Shown piece by piece: positions 18,064-27,193 of a stretch of 64,000 nucleotides of DNA (positions are counted from its first letter, which is position 1; the number at the start of each line of letters is the position of its first letter). Location of the stretch: NCBI GenBank assembly GCA_002478885.1, contig DLKC01000020.1:8444-72443 (forward strand). Direction: 5' to 3'. A program made the translations under genes and the position numbers. Under the pieces are notes generated by a model. It saw only the letters and a list, made by a program, of their open reading frames with translations. It was not told the DNA's origin and did not search any database. The stretch comes from Chitinophagaceae bacterium UBA7600. GTDB taxonomy: Bacteria > Bacteroidota > Bacteroidia > Chitinophagales > Chitinophagaceae.

Positions 18064-18130
18064 TATGTACCCGGCACCGGCTTATGAATCATCTTCCATT
18101 GCGTCGCACTCTTGTGCGTTCACATCAATG
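18064..18130 (-). repeat. Interspersed intergenic element, copy 6 (TGCGACGCA core)
   Basis: The core is at 18099–18110 on the minus strand. It lies within the operon, between the membrane-protein gene at 18144 (34 nt away) and the DUF4129 gene. Flanks contain CCATTG and CAATGG, a 6-bp complementary pair. Confidence 0.85.
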
Positions 18131-18143
18131 GGCAGCACGCTTT

Positions 18144-19022
18144 TTAATATTGTTCCTCATTACCGGTATTGCCTGCAAGCCCGCTGCCAAGGTCTTCCAA
18201 TCTTCTCTCAAGACCGGTTCCATCCCGTAATTCGGCGAGGTTATAGTATTGCAAACCCACTGCCACAAAGAGTACCAGGTAAAAGAAATATTGAAGCATC
18301 GTGACAAATGATGTTACAATTGCTGCTGTTGAACTGATTTCTTTTGTAGAAAAATAAGAACCAACACCGATAAATATGCCCAGCACAAGACCAATTACCA
18401 TTGAACAAACAGAAGATATAAGTCCTGCCACGATGTAAATACCGAGTGAGTTCCAGAAATTTTCCTTTATCAGTTCAAAACATCTGCTAAAGGTTTCACC
18501 GATTGACTTATCCTCGTTCACTATAACAAAAGGATATGGAAACAATACCACCATCAGGTAAATACCAGGCAAGACGCAGAAGATAAAACCTGCAAAAACT
18601 ACAATTCCCTCCAGTAAACTGAATATGGCTACCCTGAAAAAATATTTGCCAAACAAACGCCATATATCTGCCGCCGTTGGCGACAAACCATTTTCATCAG
18701 ACAATTTCATGTAAAGGGCAACGACTGTTATCATTGCGCCAAAAGCTACTAACGAAAATATTACCGATAAGAAATAACCCGGTGTGTACAACGAAAACAC
18801 CGTTTTGCTGGTAAAGCCTCCTGATTGTAACTCATCGAGAAAACCAAATGCCTCTTTCTGATAAATGCCAGAAAGTATAACACTTACCAGCATAAAAGCG
18901 CCTGCCACCAACACAAATGCCGTGAGTAATGGCTTCAATTCCTGTTTAATAAACTGGAAAGTGTCGCTTATATTCTGACTAAAGTCTCTTAGTTTCCTGA
19001 GTTGAATTTTTTGCTGAGCCAT
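18144..19022 (-). CDS. Polytopic membrane protein of the SpoIIM/MoxR cluster
   Basis: 292 aa with about six membrane helices (residues ~30–55, ~75–105, ~125–160, ~190–225 and ~240–260 are strongly hydrophobic). The stretch CVLPGIYLMVVLFPYPFVIVNEDKSIGETFSRCFEL resembles the membrane domain found beside glycerophosphodiester phosphodiesterases, though no enzyme domain is attached. It starts inside the SpoIIM gene (34-nt overlap) and so is co-translated with it. The function is unknown; the position suggests a part of the same envelope machine. Confidence 0.75.
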   Translation of the reverse strand: MAQQKIQLRKLRDFSQNISDTFQFIKQELKPLLTAFVLVAGAFMLVSVILSGIYQKEAFGFLDELQSGGFTSKTVFSLYTPGYFLSVIFSLVAFGAMITVVALYMKLSDENGLSPTAADIWRLFGKYFFRVAIFSLLEGIVVFAGFIFCVLPGIYLMVVLFPYPFVIVNEDKSIGETFSRCFELIKENFWNSLGIYIVAGLISSVCSMVIGLVLGIFIGVGSYFSTKEISSTAAIVTSFVTMLQYFFYLVLFVAVGLQYYNLAELRDGTGLERRLEDLGSGLAGNTGNEEQY

Positions 19023-20020
19023 TCGTTAAAGTTTTTTGTAGATGTTAAATTACCGGAACTGGTAAGGCCTGCATCGATACGTTTGTGCAACCTTGCAGGG
19101 TAAATAAAGAAATACCAAATAATAAAAAATGCCGAGCCTGCCAATATTGAAAGGCTCACAGCCAGCGGCATCCCAGTGTAACGTGTTACGAAGCTTTCGA
19201 AAAATGCCGCAACAATAAACATTGGCACCAGGCCGAAAACGATTTTCAATCCATCCCTGCCACCTCTTGCCACAGAAGCAGCTCGTGTATATGTGCCGGG
19301 AAAAAGAATACTGCTTCCCAGTATCATACCCGAAGCGCCGGCAACAACAATGCTCCACAATTCCATCGTTCCATGTATAAAAACCACTGTAATGAACTTA
19401 AAACCCAAGTCGTTTGAAATAAAATAATACTGAAACGACCCCATCATCACGCCATTACTGAAAAGAAGCCAAAGGCTGCCCACAGAAAAAAAGATTCCAA
19501 GCACATACCCAAAAAACGAAACCGATATATTATTGTAAGCGATCATTGCAAACATACTGAGACCATCCCCTTGCTTATATACGCCGAAAGGATCGCCGTT
19601 CTCAATATTTTTCGCAGTCATGTTTACGTAGTCATCACCCAGAATAAGCCGCACAAAATTTTCATCATATTTGGCAGATAGCGCTCCCATCAGCGAGAAC
19701 ATTACAAAAAAAGCGAGTGATATGAGAAACTGCTTACGGTAACGCATAAACAGGTAAGGCAGCTCAAATTGCCAGAACCAGAAGATGCGGCTTTTCTTTT
19801 CTTTTTTATTCCGGTAAATTTTTTGATGAAACTGAGCTGCAAGACCATTTAGGAATTTTACCGTGTTACTATCAGGATAAAATGTTCTCGCAAAGGCAAG
19901 ATCGTCGGTAAGTTCTGTAAACCGGCTGGCCATGACATCGGTAGAAATATCCTGGTTCAGTTCGTCCCTGTACAGGTTCCACTTCTCCGCATTTTGTTTC
20001 AAAAACTGAGCTTCTCGCAT
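18989..20020 (-). CDS. SpoIIM-family (stage II sporulation protein M-like) membrane protein
   Basis: 343 aa. A soluble helical N-terminus (~100 residues) is followed by several membrane helices (QFLISLAFFVMFSLMGALSA; ISVSFFGYVLGIFFSVGSLWLLF; GTMELWSIVVAGASGMILGSSI; and two near the C-terminus). The motif VFIHGTMELWSIVVAGASG is diagnostic of the SpoIIM/DUF95 family in non-sporulating bacteria. It is the first gene of the minus-strand operon and diverges from the RDD gene 81 nt away. Its role outside sporulation is unknown. Confidence 0.9.
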   Translation of the reverse strand: MREAQFLKQNAEKWNLYRDELNQDISTDVMASRFTELTDDLAFARTFYPDSNTVKFLNGLAAQFHQKIYRNKKEKKSRIFWFWQFELPYLFMRYRKQFLISLAFFVMFSLMGALSAKYDENFVRLILGDDYVNMTAKNIENGDPFGVYKQGDGLSMFAMIAYNNISVSFFGYVLGIFFSVGSLWLLFSNGVMMGSFQYYFISNDLGFKFITVVFIHGTMELWSIVVAGASGMILGSSILFPGTYTRAASVARGGRDGLKIVFGLVPMFIVAAFFESFVTRYTGMPLAVSLSILAGSAFFIIWYFFIYPARLHKRIDAGLTSSGNLTSTKNFNEWLSKKFNSGN

Positions 20021-20101
20021 GGCAGGGTTTTGATACTATAAAAATAAAGGCTTATGTGATATGAAGTAAGAAAATAAAAATTATTTATACATCTTTGAAG
20101 C

Positions 20102-20827
20102 ATGGCTGTTATAAACATTACCACCCCACAAAACATTGAACTGGAGTATGAGTTGGCGAGCCTTGGTGACCGGATGGTCGCATGTATAATTGATTTGCTT
20201 ATCATAATTGCTTATTGCATACTTGTAAGTATGATATCCAGTTTCACACGTGGCATTTCAGGCGACATAATTGCACTATTCTATATTATAGTGTTTCTGC
20301 CGGTAACTTTTTACACGCTTCTAAGTGAGCTTATGCTTAATGGACAAACTGTGGGCAAACGGGTAATGGCCATAAAAGTGATTAGCCTTAACGGTAACCG
20401 TCCTGCTTTTTCGCAATACCTGATAAGATGGTTGTTCAGATTGATTGATCTTTGGATGTTTAGCTTCGTACCCGCGGTGATCGTTATAGCGGTTACCGAA
20501 AAGCATCAAAGAGTCGGCGACCTTGTAGCTGGAACAACCCTGGTAAAAACAAAGCCTAAAACAAGCCTGGAACAGACCATTTATGTACCGCAGGTAAAAG
20601 AAGATTACCAAGTGCTTTACCCGGAAGTGATCAACTTAAATGATCGCGACATGCTTTTGGTAAAAGAAGTGTTGCTAAATGTTCAAAAAAGCGGCAACAG
20701 CATGCTTACCCTTCAAACCATGCAAAAAATAGAGCAAGTGTTGCACATACGATCTCAACACGCAGACCCAAGGGATTTCTTAGCCACGGTTTTGGGCGAT
20801 TACAATCATCTAACTTCTAAATTATAA
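20102..20827 (+). CDS. RDD-family membrane protein
   Basis: 241 aa. The family signature is complete: LASLGDRMVACIIDLLII near residue 20, then membrane helices at ~25–45, ~60–80 and ~115–135, GKRVMAIKV in the middle and QRVGDLVAGTTLV after the last helix. The ~90-residue cytoplasmic tail is soluble and helical. RDD proteins are often encoded beside SpoIIM and MoxR genes, here divergently, and some transport Na+ or protons; this one is not assigned. Confidence 0.92.
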   Translation: MAVINITTPQNIELEYELASLGDRMVACIIDLLIIIAYCILVSMISSFTRGISGDIIALFYIIVFLPVTFYTLLSELMLNGQTVGKRVMAIKVISLNGNRPAFSQYLIRWLFRLIDLWMFSFVPAVIVIAVTEKHQRVGDLVAGTTLVKTKPKTSLEQTIYVPQVKEDYQVLYPEVINLNDRDMLLVKEVLLNVQKSGNSMLTLQTMQKIEQVLHIRSQHADPRDFLATVLGDYNHLTSKL

Positions 20828-20880
20828 ACATAAAGCCAACGATACAACCATTGTATTGAAGAATCGATAAACCTGCTCAA

Positions 20881-20947
20881 TAATGTTACTGCTGCTGAAG
20901 AGTGCGACGCAACAGGCGCCAAACAGCATTGAGTTGCCTGGCCCCAA
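20881..20947 (+). repeat. Interspersed intergenic element, copy 7 (TGCGACGCA core)
   Basis: The core is at 20901–20912. It lies between the convergent RDD and esterase genes, 50 nt from the esterase stop. CTCAAT and ATTGAG flank it as a 6-bp complementary pair. Confidence 0.87.
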
Positions 20948-20961
20948 AAAATAATCTCTTA

Positions 20962-22626
20962 TTAAATGCTGATCTTTTGTGTTTGTGTTGTATTGCCTTG
21001 TGATACCCTGAGTATATAAATACCTGGCGTTAGCTGGCTGCAATCGAGCGTGATTTGCGTGTTATTTACAATTGTATTTTTAACCGGCCTGCCATACAAA
21101 TCAAACAGATTAATATATGCAGTGCCGTCTTTGTTAAGGGAAACATGAATGCTTCGGTTTGACTGGCTGACGTTGAACAAAGGGTTCGAAATTGATTTTT
21201 TAAGTAGCGCATCCACAGCAACTGCTCCTGGCTTTGCGGTAGGACAGTTGGCATGATTGCTAACGACCGAACAGCCGTAGCGGTAGTTTTCGCAATCAAC
21301 AAACTTTGTATCCTGAAGGTTTGTGGCAATGTTGTTTGTAACCGCCTGGAAGAATGAAGCGGCTCGTTCGACGAGGTAAGGAATGATAAGTGTTTTATTA
21401 TTCTGAACATTAATATCCGTTCCAAAATTTGATGTATTGCTTAAACCGTGCTTCATATCGCTGTCAAGATAAAGCTCAGCCGGAATTCCAAGGTTTTTGG
21501 TGAGTATATTATAAATGCCTTGTGTGCCGAATAAAGCGAGGTCTTTTGACGGCCCGCCAATATCGTTGTTTGGCAAACTGAAATTGTTTCCTTGCGCACT
21601 GCAAACTGTTGCGCTGCGAAAGAAACTGTCAGCCGAGTAATAAATGTTTGCCTTATTAACTGGTACGGTTACATCCAGAGCGCCCTGGAATGCAATCATC
21701 GGCGGATTAAGGCTGACGCCCGACTTCGATCTGTTTTTCTGAAAAAATGTTTCGGGTGTTGTGGCATATGCAGCCGGTACGTAAGCGCCGCCCCACAAAT
21801 CCAGCACGCCTTTTATTTTGAATTTTACAGTACCCGGGCCGCGGTAACTGCTATCGTCAAGGGTACCCAATTTATTTTTTGCGTCACCAAAGATTTCATA
21901 CAACATGTCGGTAGTATAATAGGCAATGCTCATAGCAATAATGCCGCCCGAACTTACGCCTCCAACAAAAACATTATCAGTATCGATACTATATACGGGT
22001 GGTGTGGGACTTGATTGATATGCGATAATTGACCGTATTGCACCACGTCCATCCTGGAATGCCCTATAGGTCGCCAAAAATGCGCTAGCTGAAAAATAAT
22101 TATTATTCACATCACCGTTAACCACATTTGGATCTTTTAATCTGCCCGAGCGATAATGCACATCGAATGCCACAAAACCGCGTTTGGCAAACTCGCGACA
22201 ATAGTTGTCGATGTTGCCACCAAGGTCAGAATCGTTGCAATCAGAAAAGCCGCCGCCATGAAAAAGCACAATTGCGGGTAACGGCTTATTCTTATAACAG
22301 TGATAGGCGGTTTTATCAGAAGGATAATAAACATCATAAACAAGCATATCTCCCTGATCCAGCTTACAATTGTAAGGAACTACATTGCCACAGTCGTCGA
22401 GATAGGGATTGGTACTTTTATACGATATATCCGCAAGCATATTCTTTACGGCGTATTTGATGCCGTACTGAACGGCTATATCCACATCAGAAAATATAGG
22501 CACTACAGGGTTTGCGGAACAGGCGAGCGGGCTTTGAACATTGCCGCAATTAAAATCCTGGGCAACAGCTATGTTGCCAGCTGTGGAACATATCAATAAT
22601 GAAAAGAATAATAGCCTGCTTCGCAT
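20962..22626 (-). CDS. T9SS-secreted alpha/beta hydrolase (esterase/lipase type)
   Basis: About 554 aa from the ATG at 22626 (MRSRLLFFSLLICSTAG, signal peptide); the open frame continues 14 codons upstream. The hydrolase fold carries the oxyanion motif LFHGGGFSD and the nucleophile elbow GGVSSGG, as in hormone-sensitive-lipase and feruloyl/acetyl esterase-like enzymes. A candidate catalytic His is in DMKHGLSN. Many cysteines suggest disulfides. The last ~80 residues form a Por sorting domain (INLFDLYGRPVKNTIVNN … GIYILRVSQG), so export is by T9SS. The substrate may be an ester-decorated polysaccharide, but this is a guess. Confidence 0.87.
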   Translation of the reverse strand: MRSRLLFFSLLICSTAGNIAVAQDFNCGNVQSPLACSANPVVPIFSDVDIAVQYGIKYAVKNMLADISYKSTNPYLDDCGNVVPYNCKLDQGDMLVYDVYYPSDKTAYHCYKNKPLPAIVLFHGGGFSDCNDSDLGGNIDNYCREFAKRGFVAFDVHYRSGRLKDPNVVNGDVNNNYFSASAFLATYRAFQDGRGAIRSIIAYQSSPTPPVYSIDTDNVFVGGVSSGGIIAMSIAYYTTDMLYEIFGDAKNKLGTLDDSSYRGPGTVKFKIKGVLDLWGGAYVPAAYATTPETFFQKNRSKSGVSLNPPMIAFQGALDVTVPVNKANIYYSADSFFRSATVCSAQGNNFSLPNNDIGGPSKDLALFGTQGIYNILTKNLGIPAELYLDSDMKHGLSNTSNFGTDINVQNNKTLIIPYLVERAASFFQAVTNNIATNLQDTKFVDCENYRYGCSVVSNHANCPTAKPGAVAVDALLKKSISNPLFNVSQSNRSIHVSLNKDGTAYINLFDLYGRPVKNTIVNNTQITLDCSQLTPGIYILRVSQGNTTQTQKISI

Positions 22627-22868
22627 ATTATACCAACTCGTTTTAAAAAGGGTAATGTAAAATATCAATTTCCAGCCACTAAGGATACTGTAACAGCAGT
22701 TAGTACGGATAAAAGGACATATACTGCCAATAAAGCGTGAAGGTATAAAATATTTTCACTTTACCTATTTTCCACAGACAAAATTCTAGTTTGCTTGCCC
22801 TTTTATGATAACAATTATCTCCGATTATAAATCTTTTAAAGATAACTAGGCCTTGCTTTTAACAAGTG

Positions 22869-22900
22869 TTTGATAACATCTGGTACAATAACTGCGTTTA
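22869..22900 (+). promoter_or_regulatory. Weak candidate promoter for the beta-barrel pair
   Basis: TTTG at 22869–22872 and TGCGTTTA at 22893–22900 with a 20-nt spacer. The second box misses two consensus positions, so support is weak. Confidence 0.25.
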
Positions 22901-22922
22901 TACAAATTAAAATGAGTCGACC

Positions 22923-23390
22923 ATGAAAAAAACAGCTGCGACTATCATTATCGCTTTTGCTTTAATATCTGGTGCAATGGCACAGTCAACTTATAACAGG
23001 GCTATCGGATTAAAGGCAGGCGGAGGAATTTCTATTACCTATAAAAAATTCTTAAGTGCTAATAATAACCTCGAAGCACAAACCACCTTATGGAATAAAG
23101 GCTTTAGAGTAAGTGGTCTTTATGAATTCAATTTTTATCATTTCAGCAAGGTGCAGGGCCTTTCTATTTTTGCCGGACCGGGCGCTCATATTGGCTTTTG
23201 GAAAAGTCAATATCAAAAAGATTACAATTCAAAAGCCGAGTTTGGGGTTGATGGAATAATAGGCCTGGATTATAAATTCAAAGACCTTCCTGTTAATGCC
23301 AGCCTCGACTGGCAACCGGCAGTTACGGTGGTTGGGGATGCAGGTTTTTCCCCGTCTTTCGGCGGCATTGCCGTGAGATATACTTTTTAA
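22923..23390 (+). CDS. Small outer-membrane beta-barrel-like protein, first of a tandem pair
   Basis: 155 aa with a signal peptide (MKKTAATIIIAFALISGAMAQ). The mature part alternates hydrophobic and polar residues (AIGLKAGGGISITYKKF, GFRVSGLYEFNFYHF, GLSIFAGPGAHIGFW, DGIIGLDYKF, NASLDWQPAVTV) and ends in Phe after VRYTF. Both are hallmarks of small outer-membrane barrels that insert through BAM. The next gene is a paralogue, so the pair arose by tandem duplication. No enzymatic function is evident. Confidence 0.8.
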   Translation: MKKTAATIIIAFALISGAMAQSTYNRAIGLKAGGGISITYKKFLSANNNLEAQTTLWNKGFRVSGLYEFNFYHFSKVQGLSIFAGPGAHIGFWKSQYQKDYNSKAEFGVDGIIGLDYKFKDLPVNASLDWQPAVTVVGDAGFSPSFGGIAVRYTF

Positions 23391-23434
23391 CGCTTATACC
23401 ATACTTTTGCCCACTCAAAAAATCAGGACATAAT

Positions 23435-23914
23435 ATGAAAAAGACGATCAGCGCTTTATTTGCAGTTCTTGTTTTTGCCTTATCCGCTAATGCACAAAAC
23501 AACAGTAGCAGTTATAAAACAGCCTTGGGTATTAAATTTTATCCCGGTGCTATTTCGCTTAAAACTTTCAACAAACCCAACCGGGCGTTTGAAGGTCTGG
23601 CGTATATTTACGGCGATGGCATACGTTTTACAGGCCTTTACGAAATTCATGGCGATATCAATGGTGCCGACGGTTTAAAATGGTATATCGGGCCTGGTGC
23701 ACACATTGGCTTTTTTAACGACGGATGGAAGAAAGATCACCCCGATGAAAATTCAACTATTGCAATCGGTGTTGATGGCGTGCTGGGGCTGGACTATAAA
23801 ATATCCGGCGCTCCTATTAATGTTAGTCTCGACTGGCAGCCCTCTTTCAACTTTGTTGGTTATAACAGCTTCGAAGCAGGCTGGGGCGGTCTTGGTGTAC
23901 GATACACTTTCTAA
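23435..23914 (+). CDS. Small outer-membrane beta-barrel-like protein, second of a tandem pair
   Basis: 159 aa, paralogous to the gene 45 nt upstream. It has the same order: signal peptide (…LSANAQ), GIKFYPGAIS, IRFTGLYEIH, KWYIGPGAHIGFF, GVDGVLGLDYK, NVSLDWQPS, and the C-terminal GVRYTF. The copies differ at many positions but keep the glycine and aromatic skeleton, so the duplication is not recent. A strong terminator follows, so the two are probably co-transcribed. Confidence 0.8.
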   Translation: MKKTISALFAVLVFALSANAQNNSSSYKTALGIKFYPGAISLKTFNKPNRAFEGLAYIYGDGIRFTGLYEIHGDINGADGLKWYIGPGAHIGFFNDGWKKDHPDENSTIAIGVDGVLGLDYKISGAPINVSLDWQPSFNFVGYNSFEAGWGGLGVRYTF

Positions 23915-23929
23915 ACGAACAAATCATAT

Positions 23930-23963
23930 AAAGCCACGGCGTTAGTCGTGGCTTTCGGTTTTT
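23930..23963 (+). terminator. Intrinsic terminator of the beta-barrel pair
   Basis: A perfect 9-bp stem AAAGCCACG (23930–23938) / CGTGGCTTT (23947–23955) with an 8-nt loop, followed by a T-tract. Confidence 0.9.
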
Positions 23964-23987
23964 ATCAGTATCCCCTTCACAAAATAT

Positions 23988-24054
23988 ATTGATACCGGCA
24001 GTAGTTTTTATAGCATCGTCTCTTGCGTCGCACTCTTCTCTTGTGCTTTACTGC
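23988..24054 (-). repeat. Interspersed intergenic element, copy 8 (TGCGACGCA core)
   Basis: The core is at 24023–24034 on the minus strand. GGCAGTA (23997–24003) and TACTGCC (24049–24055) form a 7-bp complementary pair around it. The element lies after the terminator and before the subtilase gene. Confidence 0.87.
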
Positions 24055-24214
24055 CAACCTCAACATTAAAACTGCGACATTGCAGCAAACACAGGCGGGT
24101 TGCGCTTGCTGTTGCTAACGGCAGGGCGGAGAAAAAAATACTTTCATTATCAGGATATTTTCTTCATATTCGCAACCGCTACATCAGCAACAAGATCGTC
24201 AAACAATCATCCTG

Positions 24215-27082
24215 ATGAAATACACGCTACTCCTGCTTACATTACTGTTCTTTACCTTCAGTTTATACGCACAGGAAGATCAAAAGAATAATGAAGCCTT
24301 AATAAGAAGGTATGCAGTTTCATCAAAGGAAATTCCTCAAGCGGCTTTTCGCCAATACAACTCACAAGATTCGAACGGCATTAAATATTTCCTTGTAGCA
24401 GTTAACCCGGTTTTTCAAAAACAATTCCTTACCGCTGCAAGGCAAACAATAAAACGCAGGGTTGCAATAAACTGGTTTATCGTAAAGGCCGACACAGCCA
24501 CTTTTACCTATACCAGCAAAATTTTCGAAGCAAACAATACCTGGAAGCTAAGCTCTTCGTTATTACCGACTACAGGAATATCAAAAAATAAACGTTCAAT
24601 ATACTATATACAGGCCGAACAACTATCTGAGTTTCTTTACTTCGTCAGCAATCATGCAAATGACATTTCAATAAAGCAGATCAATAACGAAGCCCACGTT
24701 GCGGCCATAAGCACTACCTACGATTTTATACTTAATCACTTACTGCCGATGCACAACGTTCTATTCATTGATCGGCAACTACGAAGGCCAGCAGAAGAAA
24801 CTGTGATCAATGACTATGATAAAAGCGTCAACGCGATCAATCTTTTTTATACCGCACACCCCGCATTAAACGCTGATGCACTTACTGTATCAGTAAAAGA
24901 AACCTGGTTTGACACCACAGACATAGATTTTAGATCACGCTACATCAATTCCGGGGTGGGCAGCAGTAGCAACAGCACGCATGCTACTACTATGGCAACT
25001 ATCATCGGTGGTGCGGGTAATTCCTTTTACAGTGGTAGAGGCATCGCATGGGGAGCTAGGCTCACAAGTTCAGACTATATCAACCTGCTTCCTGATGATA
25101 ACTCAGTTTACCAACAGTATGGCATCTCTGTTCAAAATAATTCCTACGGAGTTGGCATTGAAAATTTCTATGGCGCTGACGCTGCAGCTTACGACGCATC
25201 AGCAATCGCCAACCCAACACTTTTGCAGGTATTTTCGGCGGGTAATTCCGGCAGCCATATTAGTACTGACGGACCATATGCAGGGGTTCCAGGTTATGCC
25301 AATCTTACGGGTAGTTTCAAACAAGCCAAGAATATCCTGGTGGTTGGCTCGGTTGACTCATTTTACAATGTGCCTTTCCTTAGCTCCAAAGGGCCAGCTT
25401 TCGATGGAAGAATAAAACCAGAACTTGTTGCTTATGGCAATGATGGTAGTTCAGGAGCTGCCGCAATCACATCGGGCACCGCACTCGTAACGCAATCAGC
25501 TTACGCTGCCAATCATAATAACCAGCTTCCGCCCAATGCTTTGGTTAAAGCCATCATCATTAACAGCGCTGATGATGTTTACACAAAAGGGCCAGACTAT
25601 TTTTCCGGCTTTGGTAATGTAAACACTAACCGTGCTGTAAATGATATGATTGCCTCGAGCTATTTTTCGGGAACGGTTGGGCAAAATGAAACAAAAAGTT
25701 TTTCTGTCACCGTTCCGGCTAATGCGGCGAACCTGAAAATCACGTTGGTTTGGAATGATGAGGCTGCAGCAGCAAATGCCTTCACCGCTTTGATCAATGA
25801 TCTTGACATCCAGGTAAAAGATCCCGCCGGTAATAATTATCTTCCCTGGATACTTAACAGTTCACCCGATTCAACAGCGCTTGCTCAATTACCATTAAGA
25901 AAAAGAGACAGCCTTAATAATATCGAACAGGTTACTATTGATGTTCCTTCAGAGGGCGAGTATATTATCTCAGTAATCGGTTTCAATTTGAGTAGCGTTT
26001 CACAGGATTTTCATATCGCCTACCGCTGGGATACGATCAACCATTTCCAATTTATCTCTCCCACTGCTGCAGATTTTTTTAATAGTGGCGAACAAAACAT
26101 CTTCCGTTGGCAATCAACTTATAACAGTCAAAAAGCCAGGCTTGAATACAGCACCGACAAGGGCTTAAGTTGGGATTTAATTAGCGACACGGTCGATTTA
26201 TCCGTTCCTTATCTGCTTTGGCAAGCTCCTTCAATTAATTCAACAGCACTGGCAAGAATAATCATAGGGTCAGATGTGTATTACTCCGATACATTCCCTA
26301 TATCCCAACAACTCTATCCCATTGTTGGCTTCAGTTGCAACGATTCGGCTTTGATCTACTGGTCTCCACTTGAAAATGTGAACCAGTATAAAGTTTCCAT
26401 GCTCGGAGATAAATATCTCGAAACATTGGCTATAACCCGCGATACAAGTTTTATCATCAACAAAAGCAATTATCCCGATCCGTTTATTGCCGTTGCGCCT
26501 TTTGTTGGCGACAATTTCAACGGCGTAAACAGCTTTACTTTTAATTACAGCACACAGGGAACCGGTTGCTACATAAGCAACTTTCTTGCTGACTTACAAA
26601 ACAACGAAGCCTTGTTACGTCTTTCGCTGGGAACGGTTTTTCATGCGTCGGCGGTAATATTCCAGAAGCTGACGGCAACCGGGTGGATAAACATCAATAC
26701 AAGTGAACCTGTTATCAGCACTGATATTTCTTATACTGATAAGTCTCTTACAAACGGCATTAACACTTACAGGGCTCTCTTAAAATTAACCAACGGCGCC
26801 GAACTTACCAGCAATGAAGCGTTTGTATATTACTTTAAAAACGGCGACTTTGTGTTGATGCCGAATCCTGTGAAACAAGGCCAGAAACTCACGATACTCT
26901 CAAACACCTTCACCACAAATACCCTTGTCATTTTCGATGCAACAGGAAGAAAAGTCTTGCAACAACAAATCAGTGGCAGCCGTAGCGATATCAATATAAC
27001 GGCACTGGCCAGGGGAATTTATTTTGTACTTATTTACGACGAAAAAGAGAAACTTTTCAGCAGTAAATTATTAATTCATTGA
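24215..27082 (+). CDS. T9SS-secreted subtilisin-family (S8) protease
   Basis: 955 aa with signal peptide (LYAQ, residue ~20). Residues ~215–490 form the subtilase domain: STHATTMATIIGG carries the catalytic His, QNNSYGVG the oxyanion Asn, and GSSGAAAITSG replaces the usual GTSMATP and keeps the Ser. The strand that normally ends in the catalytic Asp reads VSVKETWFDTTD, so the Asp position appears to be Glu or is shifted. A P-domain-like beta-sandwich (KITLVWNDEAAA … LINDLDIQVKDPAGN) and Ig-like domains follow, then a Por sorting domain (FVLMPNPVKQGQ … ALARGIYFVLI). Secretion through T9SS is firm; proteolytic activity is likely but less certain. Confidence 0.88.
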   Translation: MKYTLLLLTLLFFTFSLYAQEDQKNNEALIRRYAVSSKEIPQAAFRQYNSQDSNGIKYFLVAVNPVFQKQFLTAARQTIKRRVAINWFIVKADTATFTYTSKIFEANNTWKLSSSLLPTTGISKNKRSIYYIQAEQLSEFLYFVSNHANDISIKQINNEAHVAAISTTYDFILNHLLPMHNVLFIDRQLRRPAEETVINDYDKSVNAINLFYTAHPALNADALTVSVKETWFDTTDIDFRSRYINSGVGSSSNSTHATTMATIIGGAGNSFYSGRGIAWGARLTSSDYINLLPDDNSVYQQYGISVQNNSYGVGIENFYGADAAAYDASAIANPTLLQVFSAGNSGSHISTDGPYAGVPGYANLTGSFKQAKNILVVGSVDSFYNVPFLSSKGPAFDGRIKPELVAYGNDGSSGAAAITSGTALVTQSAYAANHNNQLPPNALVKAIIINSADDVYTKGPDYFSGFGNVNTNRAVNDMIASSYFSGTVGQNETKSFSVTVPANAANLKITLVWNDEAAAANAFTALINDLDIQVKDPAGNNYLPWILNSSPDSTALAQLPLRKRDSLNNIEQVTIDVPSEGEYIISVIGFNLSSVSQDFHIAYRWDTINHFQFISPTAADFFNSGEQNIFRWQSTYNSQKARLEYSTDKGLSWDLISDTVDLSVPYLLWQAPSINSTALARIIIGSDVYYSDTFPISQQLYPIVGFSCNDSALIYWSPLENVNQYKVSMLGDKYLETLAITRDTSFIINKSNYPDPFIAVAPFVGDNFNGVNSFTFNYSTQGTGCYISNFLADLQNNEALLRLSLGTVFHASAVIFQKLTATGWININTSEPVISTDISYTDKSLTNGINTYRALLKLTNGAELTSNEAFVYYFKNGDFVLMPNPVKQGQKLTILSNTFTTNTLVIFDATGRKVLQQQISGSRSDINITALARGIYFVLIYDEKEKLFSSKLLIH

Positions 27083-27089
27083 CAATTTT

Positions 27090-27156
27090 TTGGGCCCGGC
27101 TTTCTAACATCTATTAAGTTTTACTTGCGTCGCACACTTTAGCGTCAAGCTCACTG
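27090..27156 (-). repeat. Interspersed intergenic element, copy 9 (TGCGACGCA core)
   Basis: The core at 27125–27136 (minus strand, TTGCGTCGCACA) starts 43 nt after the subtilase stop. The right arm includes TTTTTTGGGCCCGGCTTT just past that stop, the tail seen in many copies. Confidence 0.85.
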
Positions 27157-27193
27157 GTCAAAAAAACAGCACGAACGAAGCTGTTAATACAAG

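Noticed and set aside
25450..25530. Apparent loss of the subtilase serine (SGTALVTQ in place of SGTSMATP)
   Set aside because: A better alignment puts GSSGAAAITSG at the active-site loop, which keeps the serine.
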